Origin: Phycisphaeraceae bacterium
GTDB lineage: Bacteria; Planctomycetota; Phycisphaerae; Phycisphaerales; Zrk34
Assembly: GCA_028282805.1 (NCBI GenBank)
Contig: JANQHD010000050.1
Coordinates: 1 to 47,247 of the forward strand
Length of the DNA stretch: 47,247 nucleotides
Direction of reading: 5' to 3'
The first letter of the stretch is position 1. Every line of letters begins with the position of its first letter. Both the position numbers and the translations under genes were made by a program. A model generated the notes under the pieces. That model was given only the letters and a program-made list of their open reading frames with translations, was not told where the DNA came from and ran no database searches. Shown here one piece after another: positions 14,759-22,291 of the stretch.

Positions 14759-15574
14759 TTAATCGCCCGCGAAGGGGGGGAGCGTGAGGTCGGCCTTGGC
14801 TTCGACGCGCTCGATCGATTCGGTGAGGCCGGCGTCGTTGATCACGACGTGGACGCCGCAGATGCGGACGTCGCCGTCGGCGACGCCGAACGGTTCGGGC
14901 ATGGAGGTGGTCATGTACTTGATGACCGATTCCTTGCGTCGGCCGAGCACGGAGTCGTAGGGGCCGGTCATGCCCAGGTCGGTGATGTAACCGGTGCCCT
15001 TGGGCAGGATTTTGGCGTCGGCGGTGGGCACGTGGGTGTGGGTGCCGAACACGGCGGAGACGCGGCCGTCGAGGTAATAGCCCAGCGCGATCTTCTCGCT
15101 GGTCAGCTCGGCGTGGACCTCGACGACCTTCGGCGCATCTTCGGGCAGCTCGTGCAAGAGCATGTCGACCGCGGCATAGGGGTCGTCGGCGGCGGGCCCG
15201 GTCATGTGCAGCCGGCCGAGCACGGTGATGACGAAGAGCGGTCGGCCGTCGGGTGTTTTCAGCTCGGTGTAGAGCTTGCCGCGCGCGGCCTCGGCGAGGT
15301 TGGCGGGGCGCGCGACGCGCGGGTCTTTCTCGAGCACGGGGACGATGTCTCGCTGGCGGTAGACGTGGTCGCCGAGCGTGACGCCGTCGAGGCCGTACTT
15401 GGTGAGCTTGTCGAAGATGGCGGGGGTGAGCCCCGAGCCGCCGGCGGCGTTCTCGGCGTTGGCGATGACCAAATCGGCGCCGTAGCGGTCGCGCAGCACG
15501 GGTGCCTGCTGGCAGACGATGCGCTGACCCGGCCGGCCGACGATGTCGCCGAAGATGAGGACGCTCAGAGCCAT
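14759..15574 (-). CDS. YmdB-family metallophosphoesterase
   Basis: The protein has 271 residues, the usual family length, and carries the YmdB motifs: LIFGDIVGRPGQR at the N-terminus, NAENAAGGSGLTP, VEVHAELTSEKIALG, GTHTHVPTADAKILPKGTGYITDLGMTG. Characterised members hydrolyse 2',3'-cyclic nucleotides and affect RNA decay and biofilm behaviour in Bacillus. In the second metal motif GDHVY stands where GNHTW is typical, so the Asn ligand is replaced by Asp. The start ATG 15572-15574 opens directly on the first strand. Transcription is divergent from the gene at 15669. A family B repeat lies downstream. Confidence 0.88.
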   Translation of the reverse strand: MALSVLIFGDIVGRPGQRIVCQQAPVLRDRYGADLVIANAENAAGGSGLTPAIFDKLTKYGLDGVTLGDHVYRQRDIVPVLEKDPRVARPANLAEAARGKLYTELKTPDGRPLFVITVLGRLHMTGPAADDPYAAVDMLLHELPEDAPKVVEVHAELTSEKIALGYYLDGRVSAVFGTHTHVPTADAKILPKGTGYITDLGMTGPYDSVLGRRKESVIKYMTTSMPEPFGVADGDVRICGVHVVINDAGLTESIERVEAKADLTLPPFAGD

Positions 15575-15610
15575 GGGTTCAAGTTAACACAACGCCCGGG
15601 CGGCGGCGAA

Positions 15611-15639
15611 TTGTGGGCATTCGTTGCGCGAACTATCAT
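15611..15639 (+). promoter_or_regulatory. Promoter of the P-loop/deoxyribosyltransferase-like gene
   Basis: TTGTGG (15611-15616) and TATCAT (15634-15639) are 17 bases apart. The expected start near 15646 gives a leader of about 23 bases before ATG 15669. Confidence 0.55.
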
Positions 15640-15668
15640 CATGGGCGCTCATCAAGAGAGGAAAGCTC

Positions 15669-16781
15669 ATGCGTGCGATCGTCACCGGCCAGGTCGGCAT
15701 GGACAAGAAGCAGTACCTCGAAGCGGTGCGCGACACGGCGGGCAACCACGGCGAGAACATCGCGGTGTACCACGTCGGCGACCGGATGTACGCCGAGGCG
15801 CCGGACGTGCCGGCCGGGCGGATCCTGGACCTGCCGCTGAGCCGGCTGCACTCGATCCGCCGCGCGGTGTTCAAGGACATCGTCAGCGAGTCGGCCGAGC
15901 AGGAGCACGTGATCGTCAACACGCACGCGACGTTCCGTTGGCGTCACGGGCTGTTCCGCGCGTTCGACTTCGACCAGATCGAGGCGTTCAAGCCGGACCT
16001 GTTCATCTGCCTGGTCGATAACGCCGAGTCGGTGTTCCACCGGCTGCACGACGAGCACACGCTCGACGCGACGCTGAAGGACATCATGGTGTGGCGCGAA
16101 GAGGAGATCATGGCCACGGAGCTGCTGGCGCAGGCGATGGGCTGCGGCACCGAGTGCTACATCCTCAGCCGGGGGCGCGACGGGATCACGAGCGAGTCGT
16201 GCTACCGGCTGGTGTGCAAGCCGGGCATGCGGAAGGTGTACCCGTCGTTCCCGATGAGCCACGTGGTGGACATGCCGGACGTGCTGGCGGAGATCGACGC
16301 GTTCCGCGCGAAGCTGGCCGAGCAGTTCGTGGCGTTCGACCCGGGGGACGTGGACGAGAAGCTGCTGCTGGACAACGCGATCGCCGCGGCGCGTGAGGGG
16401 CGGGACTTCATCGAGTCGCGTGTGCCGTTCAAGGGCGAGCTGGTGGAGGTCAAGCTGCCGGTCAAGCAGGTGCTGGACTGCGCGGGGGACATCGACGGTC
16501 AGATCTACGCGCGCGACTTCAAGCTGATCGACCAGTCGGAGATGATCGTGTCGCTGGTGCCGGAGCTGCCGGGCGGCGTGCCGGGGCTATCGAGCGGCGT
16601 GGAGCGCGAGCTGCAGCACGCGTTCGAGGCCGGCAAGGACGTGTACGTCGTGTGGAAGCCGCAGAAGAACCCCAGCCCGTTCATCACCGAGACCGCGACG
16701 AGGGTGTTCGCGAGCGTCGAAGAGGCGCTGGCGTACTTCGACGAGCGGGGGCTGTTCGTGAAGACGCACTTGTTTGGGTAA
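15669..16781 (+). CDS. P-loop-like protein with C-terminal nucleoside 2-deoxyribosyltransferase-like domain
   Basis: The protein has 370 residues; I do not recognise a named family. The N-terminus AIVTGQVGMDKKQYLEAV (3-20) looks like a nucleotide-binding P-loop (G-x2-G-x-DK, with Asp before Lys), followed by a kinase-like domain with VNTHATFRWRHG and IDNAESVF-type strands. The last 90 residues (GDIDGQIYARDFKLIDQSEM..., SSGVERELQHAFEAGKDVYVVW) resemble the nucleoside 2-deoxyribosyltransferase/TIR-like Rossmann fold, where the Glu of SSGVERE would be catalytic. ATG 15669 has a GAGAGG site upstream; an in-frame start at 15624 precedes the predicted promoter start and is rejected. A nucleotide-salvage or signalling role is only a guess. 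Confidence 0.6.
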   Translation: MRAIVTGQVGMDKKQYLEAVRDTAGNHGENIAVYHVGDRMYAEAPDVPAGRILDLPLSRLHSIRRAVFKDIVSESAEQEHVIVNTHATFRWRHGLFRAFDFDQIEAFKPDLFICLVDNAESVFHRLHDEHTLDATLKDIMVWREEEIMATELLAQAMGCGTECYILSRGRDGITSESCYRLVCKPGMRKVYPSFPMSHVVDMPDVLAEIDAFRAKLAEQFVAFDPGDVDEKLLLDNAIAAAREGRDFIESRVPFKGELVEVKLPVKQVLDCAGDIDGQIYARDFKLIDQSEMIVSLVPELPGGVPGLSSGVERELQHAFEAGKDVYVVWKPQKNPSPFITETATRVFASVEEALAYFDERGLFVKTHLFG

Positions 16782-16871
16782 GGCGCTAAGCGGCGAGCGG
16801 CTTGGCGCGCATTGAATCGCGCATAAAAAGAACCCCACGGTTCGCTGCGCTCACCATGGGGCTTGGGTTCA

Positions 16872-16919
16872 GAACTCATGACTCAAGTCTCAAGACTCAA
16901 GCCTCAAGACTCATATCTC
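16872..16919. repeat. Heptad simple repeat (CTCAAGA type)
   Basis: The stretch consists of near-copies of ACTCAAG / TCTCAAG in a 7-base period. A similar but shorter element built on TTCGAGT lies at 6783-6814. Just upstream, 16828-16872 can form a hairpin (CCCCACGG / CCATGGGG), a possible terminator between convergent genes. Confidence 0.65.
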
Positions 16920-17499
16920 ACGGTTGCAGGTTGCCGCGTTTGGGGGCGAGCTGCATGAGCGTGGGCAGCAGGTAGTTGGCGTTGCGGTAGACGAAGACCT
17001 GGCCGCTGATCGTGAAGGGCGCGTCTTCGCCCTGCTCGGTGATGATCGACTCCATGTCTTCGAGCATCTTGCACGGCATCAGGTGCATGGGCGGGTCGGC
17101 CAAGCCGTCGGAGTCGGCGTCGAAGGTGAACAGCCAGCCGGTCATGCCCTCGGTGGTGCGGGTCATGCGGCCGCGTCGGTTGAGCACGAACTGGCCCTCG
17201 CGCATGAGCTTGACGCTCTTGCGTGCGCCGGGCGCGGTGCCGACGCCCTGGCCGTAGGTCGATTCGCTGATCTGCGGGGCGGGTCGGGCCGGTTGGATGA
17301 TCGGGTTTTCCTCGCGCCGGTTGAGCATCTCGTTGAGCACGTCTTCGGCGCTGCGCTGCTCGGCGTCGTCGGCCGGCTGCGTCGTGGGCGCGGCATCGGC
17401 TTGCGGTTCGTCGGGTTGGGTCTGCTGGGCGGTGACGGTGGCGATGAGGCAGGCGCACAGGCCGGCGCTGAGCAGGCAGGCGAGCGTGGTTCGTGACAT
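16918..17499 (-). CDS. Exported protein of unknown function
   Basis: The protein has 193 residues with a clear signal peptide (MSRTTLACLLSAGLCACLIATVTAQ). An acidic, Gln/Thr/Pro-rich linker follows (about 26-50), then a conserved-looking domain: SAEDVLNEMLNRREENP, SVKLMREGQFVLNRRGRMTR, WLFTFDADSDGLADPPMHLMPCKMLEDME, FTISGQVFVYRNANYLLPTLMQL. It shows no enzyme motif that I recognise. Its start lies 33 bases after the stop of the PIN-TRAM gene on the same strand, so the two are probably co-transcribed. Confidence 0.75.
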   Translation of the reverse strand: MSRTTLACLLSAGLCACLIATVTAQQTQPDEPQADAAPTTQPADDAEQRSAEDVLNEMLNRREENPIIQPARPAPQISESTYGQGVGTAPGARKSVKLMREGQFVLNRRGRMTRTTEGMTGWLFTFDADSDGLADPPMHLMPCKMLEDMESIITEQGEDAPFTISGQVFVYRNANYLLPTLMQLAPKRGNLQP

Positions 17500-17532
17500 G
17501 ACCGACTCCTTTCGACCGGGTATGGCCGCAGG

Positions 17533-18618
17533 TTACGGCGTGGCGCCGCGGTGTTCAACCGAGGCGGGCTTTTTCGGTGCGTCGCCGCCCGCCGGGGGGG
17601 CGTGTGGGTCGACCTTGCCGAACACCATGCGTCCGGCGGCGGTCTGCAGCATGCTGGTGACGACGATGTTGACGGTCTGGCCGATGTGGTCGCGGCCGTT
17701 CTCGACGACGACCATGGTGCCGTCTTCCTGGTAGCCGACGCCCTGGCTGTGGGACTCGCCGGGCTTGATGACCTCGACGACCATCTGCTCGCCGGGCAGG
17801 ACGACGGGGCGCAGCGCATCGGCGAGGTCGTTGACGTTGATCACGTCCACGCCGCGCACGCGGGCGACCTTGGCGAGGTTGAAGTCGGTGGTGACCAGGC
17901 GGGCGTGCAGGTCGTGGCTGAGGTTGACCAGCTTCTGGTCGACGGTGGGGCCTTCGACGTCGGCGTCCTCGACGCTGACCTCGATCTTGGTCGAGCGTTG
18001 GATCTGGGCGAGGATGTCCAGGCCGCGCCGGCCGCGGGCGCGCTTGAGCTTGTCGGACGAGTCGGAGATGGTCTGCAACTCGGTGAGCACGAACTTGGGC
18101 ACGATGACCGCGCCGCTGAGGACCTGGGTCTCGGCGATGTCGGCGATGCGGCCGTCGATGATGGCGCTGGTGTCGAGCACGATCGGCCGGTTGCCGCGGA
18201 TCTGCTTAGCGAACTCGACGTAGGGGATGACGAAGCGGAAGTCGTCCTTGGTCTGGAGGATCAGCGAGATCGCCCCGAAGATGCAGATCACGCCGAGGAA
18301 CACCTCGATGCCCTTGACCAGCTCGGGCGGCACCACCTCGCCGAACAGCACGCTGACGTACTTGACCAGGAAGCTGAGCGCGTAGGCGGCGAGCATGCCC
18401 ACGACCAACCCCAGGAACACCCCCGAGACCTCCGACAGCCGCTTCTTCGGCGTCTTCAGGTCGAGCAGGATCAACAGCCCCGCGATCGCCAGCGCAACGG
18501 CGACCGTGGCGATGATCTTCCACTGCTCGCCGGCCTCGACGAAGGTCCGCACGGCGTACAGCGCCGCGACCGCGGAGGCCATGATCAGGAACAAGCCCCG
18601 CAAGATGAACTGAACCAT
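17533..18618 (-). CDS. Membrane-anchored PIN-TRAM domain protein
   Basis: The protein has 361 residues. Four membrane helices occupy about residues 1-130, with a long run of hydrophobic segments. A PIN nuclease domain follows, from IVLDTSAIIDGRIADI, with further acidic residues in VLTELQTISDSSD, GLDILAQIQ and LVTTDFNLAKVA; then a C-terminal TRAM domain (GEQMVVEVIKPGESHSQGVGYQEDGTMVVVE). This matches the PIN/TRAM proteins such as Bacillus YacL, thought to be RNA- or DNA-binding nucleases at the membrane. ATG 18616-18618 has GGAG 7 bases upstream; a frame start at 18672 does not. Confidence 0.9.
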   Translation of the reverse strand: MVQFILRGLFLIMASAVAALYAVRTFVEAGEQWKIIATVAVALAIAGLLILLDLKTPKKRLSEVSGVFLGLVVGMLAAYALSFLVKYVSVLFGEVVPPELVKGIEVFLGVICIFGAISLILQTKDDFRFVIPYVEFAKQIRGNRPIVLDTSAIIDGRIADIAETQVLSGAVIVPKFVLTELQTISDSSDKLKRARGRRGLDILAQIQRSTKIEVSVEDADVEGPTVDQKLVNLSHDLHARLVTTDFNLAKVARVRGVDVINVNDLADALRPVVLPGEQMVVEVIKPGESHSQGVGYQEDGTMVVVENGRDHIGQTVNIVVTSMLQTAAGRMVFGKVDPHAPPAGGDAPKKPASVEHRGATP

Positions 18619-18690
18619 TGCCGTGCTCCGAATCGAGCCATAGACCCGGGCCGACGGCCGGCCCATCCCCATAGTTTATCGGCAAGTCGG

Positions 18691-19230
18691 CTACTCGGCC
18701 GCACCTGGCTCGGGGTCGATGTGGGTTTCGAGGTCCACGATGGGTCTTAGCGGCCTGGCCCGCCTGCGCCGTGGGACTTGGTCGACCAGCACGGCCTTGG
18801 TGGCCGTGAGGTTGCGGATGACCTCGTCGATCAGGCCGATCAGTTCCATCATGGCGTGGTGGTCCATCTGCCCGCCGTGGCGCAGGTGGCGCTCTTGATC
18901 GAGCACACGGGTCAGGTGCTGCATCGCGTTGAGCGTCAGGCGGAACGTCACGTCCTCGGCCGGCAGGTCGGCCTGTTCATCGGCCCGCTCGGCGCCCTCG
19001 AGCCATTCGACCACCACCGGCAACCCCGCCAAAAGCAGGCAAACCAACTGCTCGCGGGCGTGCGGGTTGGCGACCTTGCGCACGATCAGCTCCACATCGC
19101 GATACGTCGGGTGGCTCTCACCGCCCAACCAGCGGTAGATCGTGCTCTCGCCGCGCCCGGTGATTTCGCTGATCTCACGGACCGAACTCAGGTTCTGGTT
19201 TATCAACTTTTGCAACAGTGCTGATATCAA
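18691..19230 (-). CDS. Helix-turn-helix protein, phage-regulator (CII-like) type
   Basis: The protein has 179 residues if the TTG at 19228-19230 is the start. Residues 17-40 form a helix-turn-helix (VREISEITGRGESTIYRWLGGESHPTYRDVELIV, of which the TIYRW part is the recognition helix), similar to DNA-binding proteins annotated as phage regulatory CII-like. The rest is mainly helical, with MQHLTRVLDQERHLRHGGQMD and an Arg-rich stretch near the C-terminus. No phage genes adjoin, so it is likely a chromosomal regulator. Start choice is uncertain: no ATG precedes the HTH and the ribosome site is weak. Confidence 0.65.
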   Translation of the reverse strand: MISALLQKLINQNLSSVREISEITGRGESTIYRWLGGESHPTYRDVELIVRKVANPHAREQLVCLLLAGLPVVVEWLEGAERADEQADLPAEDVTFRLTLNAMQHLTRVLDQERHLRHGGQMDHHAMMELIGLIDEVIRNLTATKAVLVDQVPRRRRARPLRPIVDLETHIDPEPGAAE

Positions 19231-19583
19231 CTCGGTAAAACCCCGCTTGTGGGACTAAAAATAACGTTTACACCGCCCCCGGTGCCCAAATCCCGCAATA
19301 ATCATACCAACAAGGCAGGTATTAATTCCCTGCGACGTGCGATCGAACACCATGGTCGCAGTCGTGTGCATGAGCCAATGGCCTGTTTCGCTTCGGCGGA
19401 TCAAAGGTCATCGTCAGGACCCCCGACCCCTCTGGCTCTAAGCGCGGCTGCGGCCACCTTTTTTTGGTGATCCCCTTTCGTGTTCCCTCCACAAGTGCAA
19501 GATGGTCAAGGACTTTGGGCGATCCCAAAATAGCATGGCCGGATGGGGATATCCAGAATTAAAACACCCCAATCAATGAATAC
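19231..19583. other. Intergenic stretch without recognised gene
   Basis: This stretch upstream of the tig promoter and of the divergent HTH gene is richer in A and T than its surroundings. It includes a T7 run at 19458-19464 within a short dyad. I see no convincing ORF, tRNA or repeat. Confidence 0.5.
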
Positions 19584-19611
19584 TTGCCAATCTGCGGGTA
19601 TCCGATACACT
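19584..19611 (+). promoter_or_regulatory. Promoter of trigger factor gene
   Basis: TTGCCA (19584-19589) and TACACT (19606-19611) are spaced by 16 bases. Transcription from about 19618 would give a leader of about 170 bases that contains an intrinsic terminator. Confidence 0.55.
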
Positions 19612-19690
19612 AGCCTATCTTGACATGAATCCGCCGAGGTATCGGCCGCACGAGCAAGCGGCCAGGCGTCGGTCGGCGGAGGATCAACCA

Positions 19691-19767
19691 GCGGCCTCAT
19701 GCGATGGGGCACAGCTCACTCGACGCCCTCGGGTACACGCCCCATCGCACCAGGCCGCTTGTTTTTT
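19691..19767 (+). terminator. Terminator hairpin in the leader of the trigger factor gene
   Basis: GCGGCCTCATGCGATGGGGC (19691-19710) pairs with the segment at 19739-19758 (GCCCCATCGC-ACCA-GGCCGC, a few unpaired bases), followed by TTGTTTTTTG. The loop is 28 bases. The T run ends 20 bases before the tig start codon, so it could attenuate tig. Confidence 0.7.
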
Positions 19768-19787
19768 GCCCTTAAGGAGGCAGGACC

Positions 19788-21257
19788 ATGGCCGAAGACA
19801 CCGCAACCCCCGAGGCAACCGAAGACAAGCTCGAGCAGTCGGTCAACATCGAAGACGCCGGCCCGGCACGCAAGAAGATCGCCATCGAGATCCCCGAGTC
19901 CCGCATCGACGGCAAGCTCGAACAGAACTTCGCCGACCTCCGCGCCGAGGCCGTCATCCCCGGCTTCCGACGCGGCCGAGCCCCCCAACGCCTCATCGAA
20001 AAACGCTTCGGCTCCGACGTCCGCAACGAGGTCAAGACCCAACTGCTCGCCGAGTCCTACCAGCAGGTCGTCGAGGAAAACGACCTCCGCGTCATCGGCG
20101 AGCCCGACATCCAGGACGCCGACGACCTCGAGCTGCCCGAGGCCGGCCCGCTCAGCTTCGTCGTCGAGATCGAGATCGTCCCCGAGTTCGAGGTGCCCGA
20201 CCTCAAGGGCATCGAGGTCACCAAGACCAAGGTCGCCGTCGGCGATGACCAGATCGACACCGAGGTCGAGCGCTTCTGCGAGATGCAGGGCCAGATGAAG
20301 CCCACCGACGACAAGATCGCCGAGCAGGACTACCTCACCGCCGACGTGACGATCAAGAACACCGACGGCCAAACCGTCAGTGAAGAAGAGGACCTGAACA
20401 TCTACGTGCCCGGTGAGAGCCGGAAGTTCAAGGGCGTCGTCGCCGGCATCCTCGTCGAAAACCTCGGCAAGGAACTGATCGGCAAGAAGTCGGGCGACGC
20501 CGTCACCGTCACCGCCACCGGCCCCAAGCAGCACGAGAACGAAGCCCTGCGCGAGGCCGAGCTGACCATCGACATCGCCATCACCCGCAGCGAACGCATG
20601 GAGCCGGCCAAGGTCGAAGACCTGCTGCCCATGTTCGGCTTCGAGAACGAAGACGCCCTGCGTGAGCAGATCAAGACCAACCTCGAACAGCGCGCCGAGA
20701 CCGAGCAGCAGTCCGACATGCACAAGCAGGTCTCCGACAAGCTCGCCGAACTCGCCGACTTCGAGCTGCCCGAGGGCCTGACCGGCCGGCAGGCCGAGCG
20801 TTTGCTCCAGCGCCGCCAGCTCGACCTGATGTACAAGGGCGCCAGCCCGCAAGACATCGAGCAGCAGCTCGCCGAGCTGCGCAGCGCCGCCGAGGCCGAT
20901 GCGCAGAAGGAACTGAAGACCTTCTTCATCCTCGACAAGGTCGCCGAGCAGATGGAGGTCGACGTCGCCGAGGGCGAGATCAACGGCCGCATCGCACAGA
21001 TGGCCGTCCAACAGGGCCGCCGCCCCGAGAAGCTCCGCCAGGAGATGGCCCGCTCCGGCCAGCTCGAGCAGCTGTTCATCCAGCTCCGCGAGCAGAAGAC
21101 CATCGACAAGATCATCGCCGACGCCAAGGTGACCGAGCTCGAGCCCGAAGCCAAGCCCGCCGCCGCGAAGAAGACCACCAAGAAGAAGACCTCGAAGAAG
21201 ACGACCAAGAAGAAAACCACGAAGAAGAAAACGACCAAGAAGAAGTCCGGCAGCTAA
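19788..21257 (+). CDS. tig: Trigger factor (ribosome-associated chaperone)
   Basis: Trigger factor binds at the ribosomal exit tunnel and helps nascent chains fold; it often has peptidyl-prolyl isomerase activity. The protein has 489 residues. The ribosome-binding loop GFRRGRAP (59-66; GFRKGKVP type) lies in the N-terminal domain, followed by a divergent FKBP-like domain (about 165-255) and a long helical C-terminal domain. The last 27 residues are a tail of Lys, Thr and Ser (AAAKKTTKKKTSKKTTKKK...), unusual for the family and resembling histone-like tails. ATG 19788 has a strong AAGGAGG site 7 bases upstream. In many bacteria tig is followed by clpP and clpX; here clpX is about 7 kb away and no clpP is seen. 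Confidence 0.93.
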   Translation: MAEDTATPEATEDKLEQSVNIEDAGPARKKIAIEIPESRIDGKLEQNFADLRAEAVIPGFRRGRAPQRLIEKRFGSDVRNEVKTQLLAESYQQVVEENDLRVIGEPDIQDADDLELPEAGPLSFVVEIEIVPEFEVPDLKGIEVTKTKVAVGDDQIDTEVERFCEMQGQMKPTDDKIAEQDYLTADVTIKNTDGQTVSEEEDLNIYVPGESRKFKGVVAGILVENLGKELIGKKSGDAVTVTATGPKQHENEALREAELTIDIAITRSERMEPAKVEDLLPMFGFENEDALREQIKTNLEQRAETEQQSDMHKQVSDKLAELADFELPEGLTGRQAERLLQRRQLDLMYKGASPQDIEQQLAELRSAAEADAQKELKTFFILDKVAEQMEVDVAEGEINGRIAQMAVQQGRRPEKLRQEMARSGQLEQLFIQLREQKTIDKIIADAKVTELEPEAKPAAAKKTTKKKTSKKTTKKKTTKKKTTKKKSGS

Positions 21258-21324
21258 CCCGTTAGCCCCCGGTTCCACCGGGGGAGTTGAAACGTTTAGC
21301 CGCGACCCAAAGGGGAGCGCTATT

Positions 21325-21358
21325 GAAATCCGGAATCCGGAGTCCGGAATCCGGAGTC
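21325..21358. repeat. Tandem TCCGGAA/TCCGGAG repeat, family D copy 1
   Basis: Near-copies of ATCCGGA in a 7-base period. Related tracts are at 23742-23768 and 29434-29469. It lies between the tig and membrane-protein genes, which are convergent. Confidence 0.75.
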
Positions 21359-21373
21359 TCTTGGAACACGGAG

Positions 21374-22006
21374 CTACGGTGAGGTTTCGCGCGCGTACGC
21401 GCAGTCGTCGTCGCCCTCAACTAACTTGGCGCCGGCGTCGCGCAGGAACGCGACGAGTTCCAACCCGAACGCCGCGACGTCTTCTTTCGGCCCTTCCGAA
21501 CTAACGAAGTGCAGGTCCCGGCCCGCCTTCTCGCGGTAGAACCACACCATCACGCGCCAGTCGTTCACGTCGCGCCCAGCCTGGTCGGATAGCTGCCCCG
21601 TGTGCCAATCGACCGACTTGATCTTGTCCACAGGCACCCGGACGTAATCGAAACGCCGACCGAACACGCGGTAGCCGAACCACACCTCCGCCGGTCGGTC
21701 GCCGTCCGCGACATGGACAATCGAATGGCGGGTTGTGAACAAGCCCACGAACTTGATCAGCAACAGGCGCCAACCGCCCGAACCCTGAAAGCAACCCCAG
21801 GTCACCGCCCCGACCAACAACAACCAAACGCCCGACTGGATCAGCCCCACGCCGTGCACGAGGTTCCACACGGCCAAGCCCACGAAAAACAGCACGAACC
21901 CGCCCATCAAGGCGATACCGAACAGCACACCGACCACCTCGACGCGCCGCTTCGGCACGGGCAGCTCCGCTCGGATCGTGCGGTCGGCCGAGTGCGCCTC
22001 ATGCAT
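21374..22006 (-). CDS. Membrane protein of unknown function
   Basis: The protein has 210 residues with the start set at ATG 22004-22006. Two close membrane helices lie at about residues 24-75 (VVGVLFGIALMGGFVLFFVG, then GVWLLLVGAVTWGCF). A soluble domain follows with WFGYRVFGRRFDYVRVPVDKIKSVDWHTGQ, resembling the PH-like folds of small bacterial membrane proteins, and an end rich in acidic residues. I do not recognise a family. It is divergent from the sulfatase gene, sharing the region with the 32-bp palindrome at 22153. Confidence 0.65.
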   Translation of the reverse strand: MHEAHSADRTIRAELPVPKRRVEVVGVLFGIALMGGFVLFFVGLAVWNLVHGVGLIQSGVWLLLVGAVTWGCFQGSGGWRLLLIKFVGLFTTRHSIVHVADGDRPAEVWFGYRVFGRRFDYVRVPVDKIKSVDWHTGQLSDQAGRDVNDWRVMVWFYREKAGRDLHFVSSEGPKEDVAAFGLELVAFLRDAGAKLVEGDDDCAYARETSP

Positions 22007-22152
22007 TGAACACCATCCCGTTGCGGCCGGTTCGGTCAATACGATCACCGCGATGCGCGGGCGTGTCAACCGCAAACCCGCCCGCGGCCGGCCCCACCGC
22101 CGCCCGGTCCAACCCACCATTAACGTGTCCCCAAGCGTGGCCCCTTGTTTTC

Positions 22153-22184
22153 TTATTCTAATGTTCTTAAGAACATTAGAATAA
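22153..22184. promoter_or_regulatory. Perfect 32-bp AT-rich palindrome (operator candidate) before the sulfatase
   Basis: Two 16-base arms meet at 22168/22169 with no loop and no mismatch; the centre reads TAATGTTCTTAAGAACATTA. It is strikingly AT-rich for this genome. It lies 107 bases before the sulfatase start and 147 bases before the divergent membrane-protein start, and the right arm contains a TAGAAT that could be a -10. A transcription-factor site is the likeliest role; a bidirectional hairpin is the alternative. Confidence 0.65.
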
Positions 22185-22291
22185 TTCACGAACCCCGGTG
22201 GCACGTTGCGTGAGGGCGGTTGCGCAAAACAACCGACGGGCCTTCGGCGGAACAACGCCTTTGCGGTAAACTGCGCCGCGGAGGCATATCC

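Noticed and set aside
19716-21278. Minus-strand ORF of 520 codons
   Set aside because: Mirror of the trigger factor coding strand, Leu/Gly/Asp-rich from the GC-biased third positions.
21325-21358. Short-period repeats as a CRISPR array
   Set aside because: The unit is about 7 bases with no spacers; the same holds for 16872-16919 and 29434-29469.
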